NCBI GenBank assembly: GCA_050084515.1
Contig: CM114271.1
Location: forward strand, 62,434,001 to 62,498,000
From: Blasia pusilla
Taxonomy: Eukaryota > Marchantiophyta > Marchantiopsida > Blasiales
Direction of reading: 5' to 3'
DNA: 64,000 nt
The position numbers were made by a program, and so were the translations under genes. The notes beneath the pieces were generated by a model. The model was not told the DNA's origin. It ran no database searches and saw only the letters and a program-made list of their open reading frames with translations. Positions 11,226-23,099 of the stretch are shown here, in pieces. Position 1 is the stretch's first letter; every line of letters starts with the position of its first letter.

Positions 11226-12640
11226 CTCACACAATCACTCTTAATCTCGTGAGTAATCCCTCAATCACTCAGACTAAACATACGGCACTCAATCTACACT
11301 CTCTCACTGAGATGTGTGATGTGCGGCAACAAGCAACGTGGTGTGGCAAATCAACCGATCTATCGTCTCATCAACAAACCATCCTCAACTCTAGACATCC
11401 CACACAAGTCTATGTCCCCTAAACCCATACATCATCGATACTCCTAGCATCAACACGAAACCCAATATCCCAAATAACTTCCCAATATCCGGAAATCCCT
11501 CACACGTGAAGGTAAGAGACCATAATGGATAACCTGACAATAATGTCGATGTCGCTCCTCGGCAACTGCAAATTTCGACCCCAACTCGATCTTGAAGAAA
11601 ACTCCTCCAATCAGCAAGTCATACTCCTCCTATATTGACGCTGGTCAAACCTCTTCGATATGCGGTGTAGGTCCAACGGTCCGGTGTGGCCCTGGCATCA
11701 CGGAATGGCTACAAACGGCACGACACTCGGCAGCATACCCTCCTCAATCAGAAATTCACACGCTCTGCTCCTTAGTGAAGGAGCGGCTCCGCGATCGAGA
11801 CGGTGCGGTGCCACCACGAGCGGCACGGCGCAGCAATCGCCGGCACGTTGCGGCTACGGGCGTCACGGCACGGTACTCGATCATCGTCGAGCGGCTACCA
11901 ATTACACTATAGAAACATGAAATGAAAACTCAAACACCATAACCCGAGGTCACCTACCATCACTGGTTGATGACGAAATTGCGATGACGGTGGTGGCCAA
12001 ACCAAAGTACGTGGTGGCGGCGCAAGTAAGAGAATCAACGGTGGTCGTGGAAGACCCTCCACTACGTAATGGCGCCAAAGGAAACCAAAGGGTGGACAAC
12101 GGCCGAACGCGGCTCTTAGCAGCGCTAGCCGATGATGGACGGTGGACCATGGACTGTTGACGGTTGACCGTTAATGGTGACGAAGGACCGTTGATGGTGA
12201 CGGTAGACCGTTGATAATGACGGTTGACCATTGACAATGACGGTTGACAATGGACCGTTCACGGTGACTATGACGGCGACGGCCACTGCCGGCACGGCGG
12301 CTGGTTTAGGGTTTGAATAATTTAACCCTAAAAATCGCCTAGCAATGGCAGTTTTGCAAGATTGACCATTACTTTTTGCTTGCACCTCCAAATTGCCCAC
12401 CATTTGTTGCACAACATGCACAACTTCAAGATCTATGACAATGTAAACAAATATTTGGAATCGGAAATTTGAGTAAAAATTGACAAGGATTGTCGTAAAG
12501 CCCAATGTCTCTTTCTCCTACACAAAATTCGGCAACGCTTCCGCGCTGATTTCTTCCAACGAAAATGTAAAACATGTGAGAACATAAATCAGCAAGCTAC
12601 ATAGTGCTCCCGAGAGCACCGGCATGGGGCAACCTGCCCC
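11226..12640 (-). other. Leader region of element 1 with a GACGGTTGACC-type minisatellite
   Basis: There is no coding signal in this untranslated leader between repeat A1 and gag. A degenerate ~18-bp minisatellite of GACGGTTGACC-like units spans about 12145-12275. The block 12298-12530 is shared with element 2 (28138-28350) and begins with TTTAGGGTTTG and AACCCTAAA facing each other. I saw no recognisable tRNA primer-binding site. Confidence 0.6.
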
Positions 12641-13359
12641 CATACTCCATCCCTATAACAAATTGGGCAGCGCTTCCGCGCGCCACTCTTCTACACAAAA
12701 AAATCGGCAAAGGAAACATCACAAGTAAGCGGATCTTGCTCCGGTGAGCACTCCCATGAACCGCTGAACGGGGAATATGATCTCCAACTTGAAAAACCAG
12801 CGAATGACTAGTGAGCTCCCCCATGAAGCTCTCTCACTCACTCATTCTCTCTTTGCAAAATAAGATCCAATCTCTCTCACAACACCATAGTTCTCACATG
12901 TCTCTCTCAATATCAAACCAAACCCACTCTCCTAATGAGAGGCTTGGGCTACACACATAAGGCAAGCAAGACCATAGCTCCGCTGCCTCATGCCAAGAGG
13001 TTCAACAAAGAGAGAATGAGCTCTCAAGCCCTCTCTCTCCTTGAGGTATACCCCTCCCCTCTCCCAAGCTCTCTCCATAATAACCTATGCTCCCAAGTCA
13101 CCTCCTTGGCTCTTGACCTGATGTAAGAGGTCAAGGGCCACTTACAAAAAATATAAAGTTGAGCATATACTCAAAATAACACTTACCTCAAATAGTAAGT
13201 TCCTCAATATGGCTCCAAATGAGCCAAAACAAAAGGGAAAACTGCTCTCTCAAGTTTCTCGGGGCCTCAGCAGGTCATCCTTGACCTACTGAGTTTGTCC
13301 TACACTACTCGTGAAGGCAATCTACTAGATCTCACCGATCTATCCTAAAAGATATGACA
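12640..13359 (-). repeat. Terminal repeat segment A1 of element 1
   Basis: This is the 5' outer repeat on the minus strand, starting TGTCATATC at 13359. It runs to about the GCGCGGAAGCGCTGCCC block near 12645, where the leader begins. It is not followed by segment B, unlike the A copies at 3406-3843, 19185-19536, 37822-38257 and in the solo copy at 16084-17080. Confidence 0.75.
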
Positions 13360-16083
13360 AAGTTACAAATTTTCATTGTCCCTAAAACGAGATAAACTTA
13401 CCATGGACCTCGCCATGGACTAGGGGAGGTAAATGGATTTTACCACCTTATTAGCATAGTAACCTTATTACCCCTTCAAGGAGTTAAAATAATTATACCA
13501 CCCTTGGGAAGAGCTAACTTTACCACCTCTACACATAGGCAACAAGTATTGTACTGCTTTATTATAGTGGTAGTCTACTTCCTCTTACAAGAGGTAAACT
13601 CGATATTATCACTTATAAAACTTTGCACGTTATCATGTAAGGAAGATAGTAAAAAGTGACATTTTACTTTTTTTAGTGAAAAAATATAATGTTTGAAAGG
13701 TGGTAAGTTACGATGGTAAATTTACAATGGTTTTTGGATGGTAATTTACCATAGTGTAGAGATAATATCACAACACGAAAATATATCTTTTGCCACCTTT
13801 TTCATGGGGTAAAATCACATCTTTTTAATCGATGTATGTTGATAACAACAAATTTACGTGGTTAGTGATACGTATTTGGACGAAAAATAAGCATGAATGA
13901 CAAAGTTGCCTCTTAACAACTTTCTCTCATTCTGTCGTGACCCTCATGACCAAACGAGTGCCAAGGCGGAACATCGGAACACTAGCGGGCTCACGCTAAG
14001 ATGGTTTGCGCGTTGGAATAGTCTAGGAGAAGAGACAAGAGTTGAGACGCAAGCAAGGCATCGTGTTTCATATGTTGTGGTCGCGATTGAGAAACCTGGA
14101 CCAAATTCGGATCAAGACTTGAGAGAAGTCAAGTCTAGGAAGTGGTTTCCAAAGGAAGTGATCCGGATTTTGGAACGCCGCTAGCGTTTGGGAGTTTTTT
14201 ATTATATTTTTTGCCATAAAGTTTAGTGCCAATATGCGTTTGGGACGAATAAGCATGTGTTGGAAATCTTATAGAAAGCCGGTTTAGATGCATTTAAGAT
14301 CTTTGCAAACGCACAAGTAGCGGCTGAGAAACGGCTCGAAAATGACTGTAAGTAGAGTCGGATTGAGGGCCAAAATGAAGGGCCCGACCATCCTTTCCCA
14401 AAGGTAGGGGAGGGTGGAGATCTCCAGAAGTACTAGTAAGGGGGAAGGTCTCCAAGGGTGCTTGGGATTCGAACCCCACTTTGGGCGCCACGGGGCGGCT
14501 CAAGGGCATGGAACGGATCGGGAGTTTGCAGTTGGGCTTGAAAACCTGAACCAAGTCTATTGAGGTGAATTTTAGAGATCCCTCTTGGATTTCAGCCCAC
14601 GACTCAATTACTTGGGTCTCGGTTAGGAACTCGCACGAGGTCCGTTGAACAGTTGGGACCGCTAGGCGTGCAAGTGCCGTTTTAGTTTCCTGGACTAACC
14701 AAAAAGTCTGTTCCAAGTCTTGAAGGACTTGGCGTGTTTGGAACCTAGGAACTAGGGAGGTTGAGCTTGTTGAGACGCTGAGTGGAAGACTCGGTGGATT
14801 GGATGAACATTTGGCCCAGACCAAACTAACGAGAGTGCGTATTTGGGTGCAGATCGGCGTTGAGAGCGTGTCCTACTGAACGTACGCTTCCGCAATACTA
14901 GAGATTGACGTTCAAAGGAGAGTAGGCGCACGACACATTCTCTCTTTATAAATCAGTAGAGAATTCTCATATAACCCTAATGATGCTTTCTACTTTCAAA
15001 CCAAATCCACTTTCATAATAAGAGGCTAAGGCTACTCATGGGGTACTGAAGATTGTAACTTGATTGCGTCCTACAAGAAAGAGTTCAATGGATATAGAAT
15101 AAGCTTTTAAGCTTTCTCTCCATATCTCTCCCTCTTCAAATCTCTCTCCTCTATAACCTCTTAAATATTAATCTAAGATCATGGGTCGATCAAGGGAAAC
15201 TTTCCCATTTGGGAAGGCAAGCTAGTACGTCCAAAATTAGTGATCTATAAAATTGGAAGTCTATTTTAAATAGCCCTAAGTGTGCCCTGAATTGGCAAGA
15301 ACATGTCCACATGGGTTTCCCAATCTCTATAGCATGTCATTCTCAACCATGGATATTAATGTTTCATCTCTCTTGATACGACCCTCATGATTTCTTTCTC
15401 TTGACATGAAAGATGCGACATCTTGGTTAAAGACGATGAATGAGATTGTGTACAAAGAGAATGAATGAGCCTCACATGCCACTCTATATATGAGGCTGGA
15501 ACAAAAAGCACTTACCTTATGATCGACATAAAGACATACTCATTATACTAGATGGTGACTTATACATACATATAATTTAAGTTACATTTGTCACTCTATA
15601 TGATGCTTTACTAAAGTACGAGAGTTAGCTTGAGTTTCAAGATGTGTTAATATAAGCTTCCATTGGAAATGCAAGATGAACTTATATACCATTTAGTTTG
15701 GTTTGGTTCTTGTTTGTCATAAAGCGCAATATAACAACAACTTGATGTACAATAAATGTTATGCGTTTAGATCGTGCTTTTCTCTCCGTTTGGTTGATTT
15801 GGTTTATAACTAATCTTCGATGAGCGGCTACATGAGTAAGTTTTAATTATTTCCATAAGCTCATATTATCAATATGACAAGCTCCCTTCCATCAACAATG
15901 GATCCTTTAAGAGACAATTAAACAATGTATGTAAAACTATTCCATGATGAAATCGTACATATATGGAAAAATGGCTTAGATAGAAACTAGTATATGCATT
16001 CCCTTGTGACACACCCACATTTTTTCCGAAATAATCTTAAAACTTTCCTAAATCTCATGTCATATTTAATTGTAAAAGGCTTC
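13360..16083. other. Gene-less repeat-rich spacer
   Basis: No gene recognised. 13380-13860 continues the GGTAAA / TTTACC-rich repeat interrupted by element 1. 13897-14824 has open frames on both strands, including a 176-codon one at 14294-14824 minus, but none has a recognisable motif. I treat it as decayed repeat. Confidence 0.5.
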
Positions 16084-16676
16084 AAAATCACGTATTTTAT
16101 GATAGATCAGAAATATCTAGTAGAACGTCTTGAAGGATACTAGAGGACAACCTCAAGAGGTCAAGGATGACCTTCTATGGCCATGGCTAACATGAGAGAG
16201 CAGTTTTCCCTTTTGTTTTTGGTTCATTTGGAGCCATATAGAGAAACTTACTATTTATGATAAGTTTCCATTTGAGCGTAGTTGACCAAAAATGGAAAGT
16301 ACCTTAACTTGCTACAACATATCAAGAGCCAAGGAGATGACTTGGGAGCATAGGCATGAGAGAGAAGTTTTCCCTTTTGTTTTTGGTTCATTTGGAGCCA
16401 TATAGAGAAACTTACTATTTAGGATAAGTTTCCATTTGAGCGTAGTTGACCAAAAGTGGAAAGTATCTTGACTTGCTACAACATGTCAAGAGCCAAGGAG
16501 ATGATCTAGGAGCATAGGTTACCATTGAGAGAGCTTGGGAGAGGAAAGGAGATATACCTCGATCAAGGAGACAGAGCTTGAGAGTTCATTCTCTCTTTGT
16601 TGAACCTCTGGACATAAGGCTGCAGAGTTATGATCCTCCTTGACTTGTGAGAGGAGAGTGGGTTTGGTTTGACATG

Positions 16677-16726
<50 letters not shown>

Positions 16727-17080
16727 TGGACCATGGAGAGATTGTGTGCGAATCACTTGACTTACAAAGAAAGAATGAAGGATTGAGAGGGTTGTAATGG
16801 AGGAGCTCGTTGATTGCTCATAGTTGCAGGTTAGGGACCATATTCCTCGTTCTATGGCTCATGGAAGTGCTTGTTGGAGCAAGAGCCCTTGTTGGTATTG
16901 TTTTCTTTGCTGATTTTTTGTACGAGAGAGTGGCGCGCGACAGCACTACCCAATTAGAGATATTTTGGTACTTATCGTCTCGATGTTTGGATGCCATGAG
17001 TGAGCATGGGATCGTGTGTGGTTGTGTGTGTATTTGATGATAACGATGTATGTTGCGTAGCGATATGAATGCGCACGACA
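16084..17080 (+). repeat. Solo A-B terminal repeat of the same Ty3 family, with internal duplication
   Basis: Plus-strand copy of the terminal repeat. It starts near ATCACGTATTTTATGATAGATC (A start, decayed), continues through the A body to TGGCGCGCGACAGCACTACC, passes directly into segment B (AGAGATATTTTGG) and ends exactly at GCGCACGACA (17080). It contains a ~164-bp tandem duplication (16191-16354 and 16355-16518) and a (GA)n tract (16680-16720). No internal coding region lies beside it, so it looks like a recombination-derived solo repeat. Confidence 0.75.
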
Positions 17081-19139
17081 TCAACAAAAAAGGAAAAATA
17101 TTTTGTTCTTCTTGTAAGGAGATTTATGACGCTTTGACATATATGAGAGAATACCAAAAAAGGAGCTACGTGAAATAAATTTATAGTATTTCCTACTTAT
17201 TGATATTTTGTGGAGAAAGGATATGGAGGAGTGTTGAGTGTTTTATTCATAACTATTTCAATTTTGCTTCAATCTTTTTCATCTTAGACTCAAATTATTC
17301 ATCTTCTCAAGTTGGAAGGTGAACAAGTTGAGTTGTTCTTTTCTTCACTTGTGTCAGGGTTTTCCAAAGTTGTTGGAATCTTTGGACCTTCTTCTCTTAT
17401 TAACCTGCTTATAGATTCTTCAACCTAAGTTAACACAGTTTGCTCTTTTCATAGTGCAACTTTGGATTACAATCGGTTTAACAGATTCCATTGGATTTTC
17501 TAAAAAAATTGCTACTTTTTGGGCTAACATTATGTCCTCATCCTTCCATATCAAGCATCATCGGATGGCTTTCACTTTCTCCTCATCTTTTTCTTTTGGT
17601 TGTTTCCAATTTCCTTCATAAAATTTTCCTTGAGTATCGGTTTTTTGTAAGCTTGGTCTTGTCACAATAACGAGGGCAAGGTCTTTATTCCATACAAAGT
17701 GGATTTTATAATATTTATTCCTTCTTTGTTAGTGTTTGTTTTTTTATATGAGCTTGTTTTAAGTCAATTCCTCTCATATGTCTTCCTTACTCTTTAAACA
17801 CCTTATTATACTATTTCTCCCTTCTCTACATTTTCTATCTCCTTGAGGGAATTATAGATTCCTATTTTTGAGCCACTTCTTTTAATACCATATAGGTCAC
17901 TTCTCCTTTTCAATTGCTTCTTATTCTTCTTAAAGTGATTCGTAGTCATAAATTTGCCTCTATCTAATCTTATTCTACCCATCTATCTAAATCTATTATG
18001 GATGGATTCCACTACTTTTATTACATTCATTATCCGAATACTTTCACAAAAATATGGTTCATATGTCTTATATTATATCTAATGACATGCGTACTTCTGG
18101 TTTGACGGATATGGAGTTGGACAATCTATCTACTCGCTTATCTAGTCTTATATGTCCTTCTTCAACCGTAACTTCTCCCTATTGTTCCTCTCCTCATTGT
18201 ACGTCTTGATATTTTCCTCATAATACTCATACACCCATTGCATTCTTCACATTTCTTCCATATCCTTCCCTTATCCTCTATTTGTCTTTTCTAATTCATC
18301 ATAATCTTGATCCATTAATACCAAATCCTACTACTTTGCCATCCTCACATATTTCATGTGAATTCTTACGTCCAACTCCTATCCTTTCTACCCTTATCCC
18401 CCACATTCCTTCTCCTCCTTCCCTAACCTACTTATCCCTTATCTTCATCCATTACCACCTCCCACCTCCCATGCAAGGGCCTTTAATCCCTAATCCGATA
18501 TCACCTCCTACTACGCTTCCTATAACAATTTATTGGACTTGGTTAAGCCAAATAGATCTCCTTTGCTCTTTCCATTATTGCCTTTGTCATCCTAGATTAT
18601 GCAAAGATATTTCCATTGATCTTTGCCCCATCACCCAACAAGAATCTATTTTCCCACTAGAAAGGTAAGCACATGATCCCACAAATGCGTGTCAATGGTC
18701 GATATCTCCTAGAACTCTTTCCCCAATAGGTTTAAGTTTTCCCTCCGAGCGGTGGTGTGATGGGTTATCACAAAATCATTTCAAGTATTAGCTCTTTATG
18801 TTTGGGGATTGGGAAAATTCTCAAAATGAGCATTTATTTCGAGGAGAGGCCTTAACAATGGCTCATCCCACTCAATATTCCAACTTTTATACCAATCATA
18901 GGAGGCATTCAATAAAACAATACCTTTGATATAGCCTACTTGTGAGGTAGGTTCTTCAATTTTCATGTGCGGCTCAAGCATTGGATCCTCTTTCTCCAAT
19001 AGTTCCAAGTATGGAACTATTAAAGGCTATTCATCCTCCTTCAAGTGGTGATGCATCATCTTTTGTGGAAGATTATATAACATATCTCCTACCTTCCTCA
19101 ATAGAAGGAAGGAGAAAAGCATTTCCATCATGTCTCTTT
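17081..19139. other. Unrecognised, pyrimidine-rich region; possible decayed element
   Basis: I recognise no gene. The frame at 18282-18668 (128 codons, plus) is Pro- and Ser-rich and continues in the same frame upstream to about 18070 with one stop, so it may be a decayed coding region. It has no catalytic motif that I know. 18796-19008 on the minus strand is a 70-codon acidic frame without recognisable features. Confidence 0.4.
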
Positions 19140-19663
19140 TGTCGTGCGCATACACAAAGGCGAGAAATACCAAAATATCTCCAATTTCTCTCACTAAAAT
19201 ATCTCTTAGGTCTCTCTCCTGAGGTATATCCCTCCCCTCTCCCAAGCTCTCTCCATGATAACCTATGCTCCCAAGTCACCTCCTTGGCTCTTGACATGAT
19301 GTAGGAGGTCAAGGACCACTTCCCAAAATATGAAGTCGACCATATACTTAAGATGGTAATTACCCAGAATAATAAATTCCGCAATATGGCTCCAAATGAG
19401 CCGAAACGAAGGGTAAACCTGTTCTCTCAAGTTTCCCGGGGCTTCAAGAGGTCATCCTTGACCTCTTGAGCATGTCCTCCACTACTCAAGAAGGCGCTCT
19501 ACTAGATCTCATCAATATATCCTAAAAGACGTGACAACTGTTGTGCACATACACATCGCTACACAACATACATCGATGTCACCAAACACAAACACAAACA
19601 CGCACGATCCCATGCTAACTCATGGCACCCAAACATAGAGGCAAGAAGTACCAAAATATCTCC
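19140..19663 (-). repeat. 3' terminal repeats B1-A2-B2 of element 2
   Basis: B2 is 19140-19184, shortened to about 45 bp with both ends kept. A2 is 19185-19536, ending at GACGTGACA. A two-base spacer (AC) follows. B1 is 19539-19663, 125 bp, ending TGTTGTGCACATAC in place of TGTCGTGCGCATAC. B1 adjoins the internal region directly. Confidence 0.8.
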
Positions 19664-19852
19664 AATCGTCCTCCTTGCTGGTGGTTAGGTCCCTCTGACT
19701 CTTGATAGTCATCTATCCCTACCTACTATGACATACATCTTTAGGACGCTAAGAGCAAAAAAGCCGGGTGCTCATGTGGCCCCATCGTTAGTCGCCTTGT
19801 TGTTATCCATATCACATACACAAGTTGGAATCTATAACTACCTACTCTATGT

Positions 19853-19978
19853 ACATCTGAGACACATCTATTGTCCGTGAGGAACCCTAGTGAGAGATGG
19901 CATCAAACATGCCATATGTCATCCTCTCGGACATCCATCATAGACTAGCATACTAGCTGCACCAGGGGCGAAACCACA
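19853..19978 (-). pseudogene. PHD finger, element 2
   Basis: This is colinear with the finger of element 1. It keeps Cys in FMLCGF (19978), Cys in DGCPRG (about 19933), then a TGA stop at 19921-19919 where element 1 has Trp, then HMAC (His 19918, Cys 19909) and a terminal C-x2-C ending at 19853. It has lost the Cys of VCDGC (Tyr here). The two copies together show all eight zinc ligand positions. Confidence 0.75.
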
Positions 19979-19999
19979 CAACATAAATCGTAAGCCTGC

Positions 20000-21160
20000 A
20001 TGAACTATTGCTAAGCTCGGATCAATTGTACCGCCAATATTAGGAAGGTGATATGACGCACACTTATGCACATGGTCCTTCCAAACCATACCATCGCGTC
20101 CCTCCAATAAGAGAACACCAGATGGCAAAATCTCACGCACTCTCAAGATAGTGCGTCCTACAGTCACATCCAACGTTGTGGATGCCGTCTGCTGCAAGTA
20201 GACATAGTCTCCTTGATGAAACCTCCAGATAGTAGGTCGATAACCACTTCCCCAAACAATCGCATACCTCAACGTATCCCGATGCTGCGTAATCGTCAAG
20301 TTCTCAAACACCATGGGCATCAATCTTTGAAAAAACTCAGCCCTCTGAGAACATGCTTGCATCCATACATAAGGGTCATCAAGGTTCAACACCTCACCAA
20401 CATCTCGACGAATGGCCGCACGTAAATGTGGCTCTCGACCATAAAGTAGCAAGTACGGTGAGAAAGACGATAAAGATGCATGCCTATTGAATCTGTATCC
20501 CATCGCCAACCACGGCAACTAGAGGTCCCTATCTCCTAGGTGGCCTCACTGCAAGCCATACTTGGGCAATCCTCTCTTCACCATCTCCACAACCCTCTTC
20601 GCTTGTCCATCCGCCTCAGAATGATCTGGTGAAGTGGTGCGGTGGTCGATCAACGTCTGATCATACAAGGTCTGAAACTCCCTGCGAAATTATGTACCCT
20701 GGTCTGTCAACACCTTAGCTGGTGCGCCGTAATGACTCAACACTCGATCTAGGAAGGCATAGGCTAATCCCTCACTCGCTTTTTCAAGAAATGCAACCAA
20801 CTCTATCCACTTCGAGAAGTGCTCGACCATCACCAACACATAACGACTATGACTATCCGTCAAAGGCAAAGGTCCTGCAAAATCCAAACTCTATCTATAA
20901 CCTAGATCCATGATCAGAAGTGGATGCAACTATGGAGTCAGAGCATTGCACGATGCTTGGACCCGATCATACACCATGCACCTAACAACAAATGCTGAAC
21001 GTCAGTTTGCATACTATATTGTATCTGGAGCAAGCGGTACCTATGCTTCACTCCAAAATGACCCAACTCCTCGTGGGCATCACGCACCAAACGTGCTCTC
21101 TGTGAAGGATGAGGTACTAGAACTACTCTACCATCATCCCAAACGCGTAACACATATGTT
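20000..21160 (-). pseudogene. Ty3-type integrase (broken), element 2
   Basis: The zinc-binding N-terminus (HPSQRARLVRDAHEELGHFG near 21100) is followed by the core with MDFAGPLPLT and KVLTDQGT at 20887-20690. A 199-codon tail at 20518-19919 carries RRDVGEVLNLDDP, FHQGDYVYLQQT and LLLEGRDGMVWKDHV and leads into the PHD finger. Frameshifts separate the parts. Confidence 0.9.
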
Positions 21161-21314
21161 CCCTCCCACCAGAACCGTCTAACTCACTGTAGGATCTAAT
21201 CCCGCTCTCTAGCACCCATTATGCTTGTGACGCTGCCAGTACGCAAGTACCCCAAGACCACTCCATCGTCGTGAATATCTCGGCCACCTATCGTCTCCTC
21301 ACCGGCCTCTGGAT

Positions 21315-22700
21315 CTAAGGACTCTCCATCAACCTCGCCATCGAACTCTCCGCAATCAGGCTCTCCATAGCCAATAAGTCCAAATAGGTTGACGCGTGCC
21401 ATCCTGATACCAAATCCTCGTCACTCTCTCCATGCCAACAAGCTCCAATCGCATCTTGTTGACTCACGCATGGGTCATGGCTCAAACCATCTGCATCTTT
21501 TTTGAGCATCCCAGGTCTATGCACCACCTGGAAGTCATACTCCTGCAACAAAAGAGCCCACCTTGCAAGCTTCCCTATAAGCTGGTCGGACTCCATCAAC
21601 CACTTAAGTGGCTGATAATCAGAAATGATGGTAAAGGGGTTGCCAAATAGATAATATCTGAAATGTGCGACAGCCCACACCATAGCCAAGTACTCACCCT
21701 CATACAAGCTATACTTTGCCTCTACAACGTTGTCCGAGCGACTAGCATAAGCCACCACGAACTCTCTACCATCATCGTCATGCTGGGTGAGCACGGCTCC
21801 AAGCCCCAACATGCTCCAATCGGTATGTAATTGGAAAGGACGCCCCCTGATCGGTCTCCTCAATATGGGCGCCGACGTCAATATATCCTTGAGCATCTGA
21901 AATGCTCTCTCTTGCTCATCCCCCCAATGCCACTCCTGATCCACCTTGGTCATCAAGGTTAGCGGCTTCGCAATCGAACTTAAACGCTTGACGTACCGTC
22001 AATAGAAGTTCGCCAATCCCATGAATGTACAAACTCGACTCACATCTGTAGGGCGTGGAATGCGTGAAATAGCCTCTACCTTTGTCTGTTGCACACCAAG
22101 GCCCCCTTGGTATATCGTATGACCCAGATACTCAATCTGGTCGTAGAAGAACTTCCACTTGCATGGATGTAGCTTCAACTCATGTAATTGCAATCGTCAA
22201 AACACCTCCTCCGAATGTCACTCATGCTCCTCAACCGTGGCGCTAAAGACTACGATGGCATTAATATAACACCTAGCAAAATCAAGACTTGCCAAGATCA
22301 CATTCATGACCCTCTGAAACTCAGCCGTGGCGTTCTTTAACCCAAATGGTAAGAACCGCCATTGATACAAACAATCCTTGCCATGAGGATCGATGCCCCA
22401 AGATTTCGTCTTCTGCATGTCCTCCAATTTGATAAGCAGTTGATGGTATCTAGTTCGAAGATCTAACAAACTGAAGATCTTTACATGCCCAATCGCATCA
22501 AAGATCTCCTTAGAGGTGGGCATGGCATACCTATTGGACTTCGTCTTCTTATTGATAGGTCGGTAATCTCCACACATCCGCCTATCCGTCTAATTACCAT
22601 GCACATCCTTCTTGGTAGGCCTGACAGTGGCAGATGCATACTCTCCATGTGACATTTCCACTAATCCTGCTCCAACCAAGTCCTGGCTCCTACTCTGAAT
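21315..22700 (-). pseudogene. Reverse transcriptase and RNase H (broken), element 2
   Basis: The frame 22577-22218 holds MCGDYRPIN, SLLDLRTRYHQ (catalytic Asp kept), FLPFGLKNATAEFQRVM and CYINAIVVF, in which both aspartates of the YIDD box are replaced (near 22262). The frame 22193-21999 holds the connection start with FMGLANFY. The frame 21956-21315 holds RNase H from LHTDWSMLGLGAVLTQ through VVHRPGMLKKDADGLS. The active-site loss shows that the copy cannot replicate itself. Confidence 0.93.
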
Positions 22701-23099
22701 CAGAGCCCTCTCTATGTCACTGTACCTGTAGGATCGTGGGAAGATCGGCGTGTAATGAGCGTATCCAAGTCTTGCATACTAAATACAAAACAACTCCTAT
22801 AACTCCTTATTAAGGAACTGGTGTATCCGGCGCCGCTCTCCTCTTGTCAACTTAGGGCTCATATCTGGCTCCCAAGTCTCCATCGTAAATATGGTAGGAC
22901 TCTCCGGCGCGGGTGTCTGTGGTTGCTATGGTGCAACCCTGTCTCAGACAACAAAACTCGACTTCTCCCCTGTATCCAACTGCAAAATTGGATCTCCTCC
23001 TCGTGTAGTACCCAAAACTACGCTCGATGCTGTGGCTATCATCTCCTGGCGTACTTGCAAAGCATCCCAAGAAGTCCAATGGTGTATTTCTTGATCACC

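Larger units (their letters stand above)
3281..13359 (-). mobile_element. Ty3/Gypsy-type retrotransposon with methyltransferase and PHD finger (element 1)
   Basis: This is a 10.1 kb element read on the minus strand. Domain order is gag, zinc knuckles, aspartic protease, C5-cytosine methyltransferase, reverse transcriptase, RNase H, DDE integrase, PHD finger. It is bounded outside by TGTCATATC (minus-strand start at 13359) and GCGCACGACA (minus-strand end at 3281), giving TG...CA termini. The direct repeats are arranged A1 - internal - B1 - A2 - B2 rather than as two plain LTRs. The only flanking match is the 3 bases AAG on each side, so no convincing target duplication is visible. Stops and frameshifts break every domain, so the copy is dead. 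Element 2 has the same content, which argues that the layout is ancestral and not an assembly accident. Confidence 0.9.

Noticed and set aside
13897-14824. Overlapping 95- and 176-codon frames
   Set aside because: No domain or similarity to the mobile elements here; left as unrecognised sequence.
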